Positions 4,841 to 7,470 of a stretch of DNA of 7,470 nt are shown piece after piece. Under the pieces are notes generated by a model. The model did no database searches, had not been told where the DNA came from, and saw nothing but the letters and a program-made list of their open reading frames with translations. The stretch's first letter is position 1. Every line of letters starts with the position of its first letter. This stretch comes from Verrucomicrobiota bacterium. Lineage in GTDB: Bacteria > Verrucomicrobiota > Verrucomicrobiia > Opitutales > Opitutaceae. The DNA lies in assembly GCA_030832235.1 (NCBI GenBank), contig JAURJO010000127.1:1-7470 (forward strand), in the 5' to 3' direction. Position numbers and translations under genes: made by a program.

Positions 4841-6683
4841 AGGCGGCGATGTCGTCGAGCAGGGCCTCTAGGCTGGCATGCCGCTCGAGGCGGGCGCGGG
4901 CCGCGACGCAGGTGGCCGCGGGCGCCAGGCCGGTGTTCTCGGCGAGGAAGATGAGGTAGGCCGCGACGTTGCGCGCGTAATTGAGCCGGCCCTCGGCGCT
5001 GATCGCGTAGAAACGGGCGCGCTGGCGGTAACCGGCCGGCGTGTGGTCGCCGAGCGCGGCCTTCTCGGCGCGGCCGCCGCCGGCGAGGACGAAAAGGAAA
5101 TTATACTCGAACCAGAACATGTGCTCCGGGCTCGGCGGCAACGACTCGAGCGCGGCGCGCGTGACCGTGGGGTTGGCGAAGACCTCGACGCCACGGCCGG
5201 CCTTGGCGAGGGCGTCGGTGATGAACACCCGCGCCATCTTTTGCTCCGTGGCGTCGGCGCTGAACGCGCCCGCGAGCGCGAGCTCCAGCGTGAAACGGTA
5301 CCAATCGCGCCACAAGGCCTGGTCGCCGGCATCGCCCGAAGCGAAGAGCGCGCGGCCCATCTCGTAGGTGTAGCGGCCGCTCGTCTTGATCTCGAGCCGC
5401 CCGCCCGTCACCTCGCCCATCACGCGGTAGTTCGCGGCGGATTTCCCCGAGCCGGAGTGGAAGCCGATGCTCACGCCGAACCGGCGGCACACGGCCCACT
5501 GGCGCTCGATCAGCGCGCGCAGCTCGTGGTCGTCGGGGTACGGCATGTTCTTCTGGAAGCCGAAGGCCGGGGCGACGAAGTGGATGCGCATTCCCAGCGC
5601 CTCGCAGAGGGCCAGCATGACGGCGGTCGTCTCCGGCGTGGTGAGACCGGGCAGCTCGTCGATGGAGAGTTCCCGCAGGTAAGCGCGGCCGGCCTCGGTC
5701 GTGAACAACCGCGCGCGGGCGGCGGCGTACTTGTCGTCGCGACGCTTCATTTTTTCCAGCGCCGGCCAGACGCTCGCGAGCAACCGAGTGAACGCGGCCT
5801 CGTCGAGCGCGAGCCCGGCGGCGGCCACGCGCGTGCGGACCTGCGTGACGAGCCCGGCGGGCACCTGGGCCGCCACCCACGCCGCGGGATCCGCGGGCGC
5901 CTTCGTCTGTGCCAGCTCGGGCGAGAGATCGAAGGTGATGTAACTCGCGAGCACGCAGCCCGTGACGAGCGCGTCCTCGCGGCCGTCGAACTTGCCGCCG
6001 ATCGGCTGATGGTCGGCGTTGAAGCTCCACGCGATCCCACGGCGGTGGAATCCATTCCGCAGCTTGGCCAGCACGCAGCCGTGGCTCATGCCCTCGACGC
6101 TCTGGCCCTGGTGGCCCTCGGGTACGTTGGTGCCGATGAAGGGGAAAGGCACCGAGTCGAGACGGCCCGCCAGCATCACATCGGTGTCATAGACCAGTTC
6201 GCGCGGGATCGAGTTCTGGTTGGCGGTCACGCCGAGACCGAGAGCGCTCATCGCCCAGTCGACCGCCGGCCAGTGCAGCGTCGTGAAGCGTGCGCCGATG
6301 CCAAGCGTGCTGCGCCCAAGTGTCTCGGTCGCGGTCGGGAAGATCGTGCTCGCCGGGTGGTGTGCCTGGACGAGGTTTTTCAACCGGAGCAGGTTTTCAA
6401 ATGTGGCCGGAAAGGCCTGCGTGCCGTCCGCCAGCTCGATGCCGTCGTGCAGGACGTCGGTCCGCCCCTGCAACCGCCAGGCGCAGTCACCGTTCGCGCT
6501 CTCGAGCAGCGTCCACGCGCCGGCGGCCGTCTCGAAGCGGCTCTTCGGATAAACCTTGAGCAGCTTTCCGGCCCGCAGCTGGTCGCTCAGCGTCTGCCAG
6601 TCGAGGCAGAAATCCGGGCTGACGCACGGGTTCGACGCGATGCGGAGGTTGTGCTCGAGCAGGAAGCGATTGATGGCGGACAT
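4839..6683 (-). CDS. uxaE: Tagaturonate epimerase, UxaE family
   Basis: I read this 614-residue protein as a UxaE-family tagaturonate epimerase, which turns D-tagaturonate into D-fructuronate (known from Thermotoga). Landmarks are STLGIGARFTTLH (125-137), TANQNSIPREL (153-163), the probable metal-site region FNADHQPIGGKFD (221-233), FDLSPEL (251-257), the family-like GFHSGSGKS (407-415) and EIKTSGRYTYEM (431-442). It is about 130 residues longer than I recall for Thermotoga UxaE; the extra length is an N-terminal part (about 1-120) and a C-terminal tail. Direct adjacency to uxaC supports the substrate. ATG 6683 is the first in frame and begins MSAINRFLLEHNLRI. Upstream on the coding strand a TCTAAT (6723-6718) could be a -10 box with a leader of about 35 bases, but no -35 box fits, so this is only a hint. 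The large inverted repeat at 6747-6815 lies just upstream. The activity is inferred from motifs and context. Confidence 0.75.
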   Translation of the reverse strand: MSAINRFLLEHNLRIASNPCVSPDFCLDWQTLSDQLRAGKLLKVYPKSRFETAAGAWTLLESANGDCAWRLQGRTDVLHDGIELADGTQAFPATFENLLRLKNLVQAHHPASTIFPTATETLGRSTLGIGARFTTLHWPAVDWAMSALGLGVTANQNSIPRELVYDTDVMLAGRLDSVPFPFIGTNVPEGHQGQSVEGMSHGCVLAKLRNGFHRRGIAWSFNADHQPIGGKFDGREDALVTGCVLASYITFDLSPELAQTKAPADPAAWVAAQVPAGLVTQVRTRVAAAGLALDEAAFTRLLASVWPALEKMKRRDDKYAAARARLFTTEAGRAYLRELSIDELPGLTTPETTAVMLALCEALGMRIHFVAPAFGFQKNMPYPDDHELRALIERQWAVCRRFGVSIGFHSGSGKSAANYRVMGEVTGGRLEIKTSGRYTYEMGRALFASGDAGDQALWRDWYRFTLELALAGAFSADATEQKMARVFITDALAKAGRGVEVFANPTVTRAALESLPPSPEHMFWFEYNFLFVLAGGGRAEKAALGDHTPAGYRQRARFYAISAEGRLNYARNVAAYLIFLAENTGLAPAATCVAARARLERHASLEALLDDIAA

Positions 6684-6746
6684 TTGAACGGCAAAAGCGC
6701 GGGGCGAAGTCGCTCAGATTAGAGGAACGGAGACAAGGCCGGGGTG

Positions 6747-6815
6747 AACCACGAAACACACCAAATACACGAAAATCGGGCACAGGCTTTCGTGTATTTC
6801 GTGTGTTTCGTGGTT
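6747..6815. repeat. Long near-perfect inverted repeat of period-9 units
   Basis: Two 28-base arms (6747-6774 and 6788-6815) are inverted copies matching at 27 of 28 positions around a 13-base loop (6775-6787). Four more outer pairs (6743-6746 with 6817-6820) form if one base (6816) bulges. Each arm consists of 9-base units of the form CACGAAANA, so the arms are also internally repetitive. It starts six bases after the thioredoxin stop and lies about 60 bases upstream of the uxaE start, so its hairpin could mark the 3' end of the thioredoxin transcript. Comparable CACGAAA runs are, from memory, frequent in intergenic DNA of other environmental bacteria and produce spurious NTRNTRK-type peptides. 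Function unknown. Confidence 0.85.
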
Positions 6816-6821
6816 CCACCG

Positions 6822-7313
6822 TCAGTCCCACGCCCGGGAGGCGTCCTCGACGAGTTGCTGGAGGATCGGAAACCGAATCTGCCCGTAGTTGAGCGCGTAG
6901 CGCAGCCGGTCGTTGCGGAAGATCCACGTCGCCGGCAGCCAGCCGACGCGCTGGCCCATGAAGGACGTCATCTCCTCACCCGGCCGGCGCGACGGATTGG
7001 GGTGCTGGAGGTGGAGAAAGTTCTTCTGCGGCCCGAGGCCGAACTTCTGCAGCTCCTTCGCCCCGTCGCGCTCGTCGCGCACGGTGATGAAGACCAGCTT
7101 CACCCTCGGGTTCGCCTCGACGAATTTCTTCCAGCCACCGGACTTCAGCTCCGCGTGACAGTTCGGGCACCATGGCGCCCAGAAATGCACGACGGTGACG
7201 TCCGTCGACTTCGTCATCTCCGCCACCTGACGCTCGATCGGCAGCCACTCGGCGGCCCGGCCGGAGGAGGACAGCAACGCAAGGAGCACGGCCAGACGGA
7301 CAAAAAACTTCAT
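6822..7313 (-). CDS. Exported thioredoxin-like (TlpA/ResA-type) protein
   Basis: The product (163 residues) has a signal peptide (MKFFVRLAVLLALLSS, likely cut after SGRA at residue 20) and then a thioredoxin fold. The active-site motif is FWAPWCPNCH (44-53, redox pair Cys49 and Cys52, CPNC), and the usual cis-proline is Pro127 in WLPATWIF. This is the pattern of periplasmic TlpA/ResA-type thiol-disulfide proteins, which reduce or rearrange disulfides outside the cytoplasm, often for cytochrome maturation; no such genes are visible here. The frame stays open upstream to 7460, but the added 49 residues are polar and would bury the signal peptide, so ATG 7313 is preferred despite a poor ribosome site. 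The 3' end lies six bases before the inverted repeat at 6747-6815, and the gene diverges from a possible gene at 7417. Fold and export are firm; partner unknown. Confidence 0.85.
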   Translation of the reverse strand: MKFFVRLAVLLALLSSSGRAAEWLPIERQVAEMTKSTDVTVVHFWAPWCPNCHAELKSGGWKKFVEANPRVKLVFITVRDERDGAKELQKFGLGPQKNFLHLQHPNPSRRPGEEMTSFMGQRVGWLPATWIFRNDRLRYALNYGQIRFPILQQLVEDASRAWD

Positions 7314-7341
7314 CCGCGCACCGTAGGGGCAGGCGACGACG

Positions 7342-7377
7342 GCGCAATCACGCGTCATGTCATTTTCGTGATTGCGC
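7342..7377. promoter_or_regulatory. Perfect 11-base inverted repeat in the divergent gap
   Basis: GCGCAATCACG (7342-7352) is perfectly inverted at 7367-7377 (CGTGATTGCGC) across a 14-base spacer. It lies in the 103 bases between the thioredoxin start and the likely start of the rightward gene at 7417. Arms of this length in a divergent promoter region fit an operator for a dimeric regulator with two half-sites or a leader hairpin. No clear -10 or -35 boxes were recognised. Confidence 0.45.
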
Positions 7378-7416
7378 GCCCCCGCCCGCGCGCTCTTCTC
7401 GGCGGCTTTTCCTCGC

Positions 7417-7470
7417 ATGTCCGCTGTCGCCTCCCCGGCCGCCTCGTCCACGTCACCCAATCCCGACCAC
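7417..7470 (+). CDS. Possible start of a rightward gene, cut by the window edge
   Basis: From ATG 7417 a frame runs open to the window end, giving 18 residues beginning MSAVASPAASSTSPNPDH. The stretch is Ala/Ser/Pro-rich, as many bacterial N-termini are, and contains no recognisable domain. It would diverge from the thioredoxin gene, with the inverted repeat at 7342-7377 between them. No clear ribosome site is seen. The frame is too short to exclude chance in GC-rich DNA, and no function is proposed. Confidence 0.35.
   Translation, partial: MSAVASPAASSTSPNPDH

Noticed and set aside
3344..4954. 536-codon open frame on the + strand opposite uxaC
   Set aside because: The minus-strand frame is a clear full-length UxaC. 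The opposite frame reads as E/V/R/G-rich low-complexity sequence, a usual antisense shadow in GC-rich DNA.
4878..6722. 614-codon open frame on the + strand opposite the epimerase gene
   Set aside because: Composition is R/E/G/A-rich without recognisable domains. The minus strand carries conserved family motifs. The equal length is a coincidence.
7314..7460. Longer thioredoxin-like protein with a start at 7460
   Set aside because: The added 49 polar residues would precede and mask a well-formed signal peptide, and they cover the inverted repeat and the divergent gene start.

Overview
The window is GC-rich, single-chromosome-style bacterial DNA. The gene types, the weak or absent Shine-Dalgarno sequences and the style of the intergenic repeats suggest a Verrucomicrobiota bacterium, perhaps of the Opitutaceae. 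This placement is an inference from general familiarity; no database comparison was made.

Left part (1-812): no convincing gene. It is packed with short degenerate repeats whose units recur every 9 bases (one run every 10), some folded into inverted repeats with a 12-base loop. A GC-rich REP-like three-arm element follows at 706-755. Next come two leftward RNA-related genes, rsuA (16S rRNA pseudouridine synthase) followed by a yhbY-type ribosome-associated RNA-binding protein. A 59-base divergent gap holding a 20-base near-palindrome separates rsuA from a rightward membrane-anchored alpha/beta-hydrolase esterase.

Middle and right part: the esterase converges on a leftward uronate catabolism pair. 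Transcribed right to left, this is a UxaE-type tagaturonate epimerase, then uxaC (uronate isomerase), 48 bases apart. Together they would convert D-galacturonate to D-tagaturonate (UxaC) and then D-tagaturonate to D-fructuronate (UxaE). UxaC also makes D-fructuronate from D-glucuronate. Both pectin-type and glucuronate-type sugars would thus merge at fructuronate without the altronate branch used by E. coli. The later steps (mannonate oxidoreductase, mannonate dehydratase, KDG kinase and aldolase) are not in the window.

Upstream of the epimerase, and just after the stop of an exported thioredoxin-like gene, lies a long, almost perfect inverted repeat of period-9 units (6747-6815). At the far right the thioredoxin gene diverges from the possible first 18 codons of another gene. 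The gap between them contains a perfect 11-base inverted repeat.

No tRNA, rRNA, CRISPR array, insertion sequence or phage gene was recognised. The most unusual content is the dispersed period-9 repeat and inverted-repeat elements; no clearly new multi-gene system is visible.
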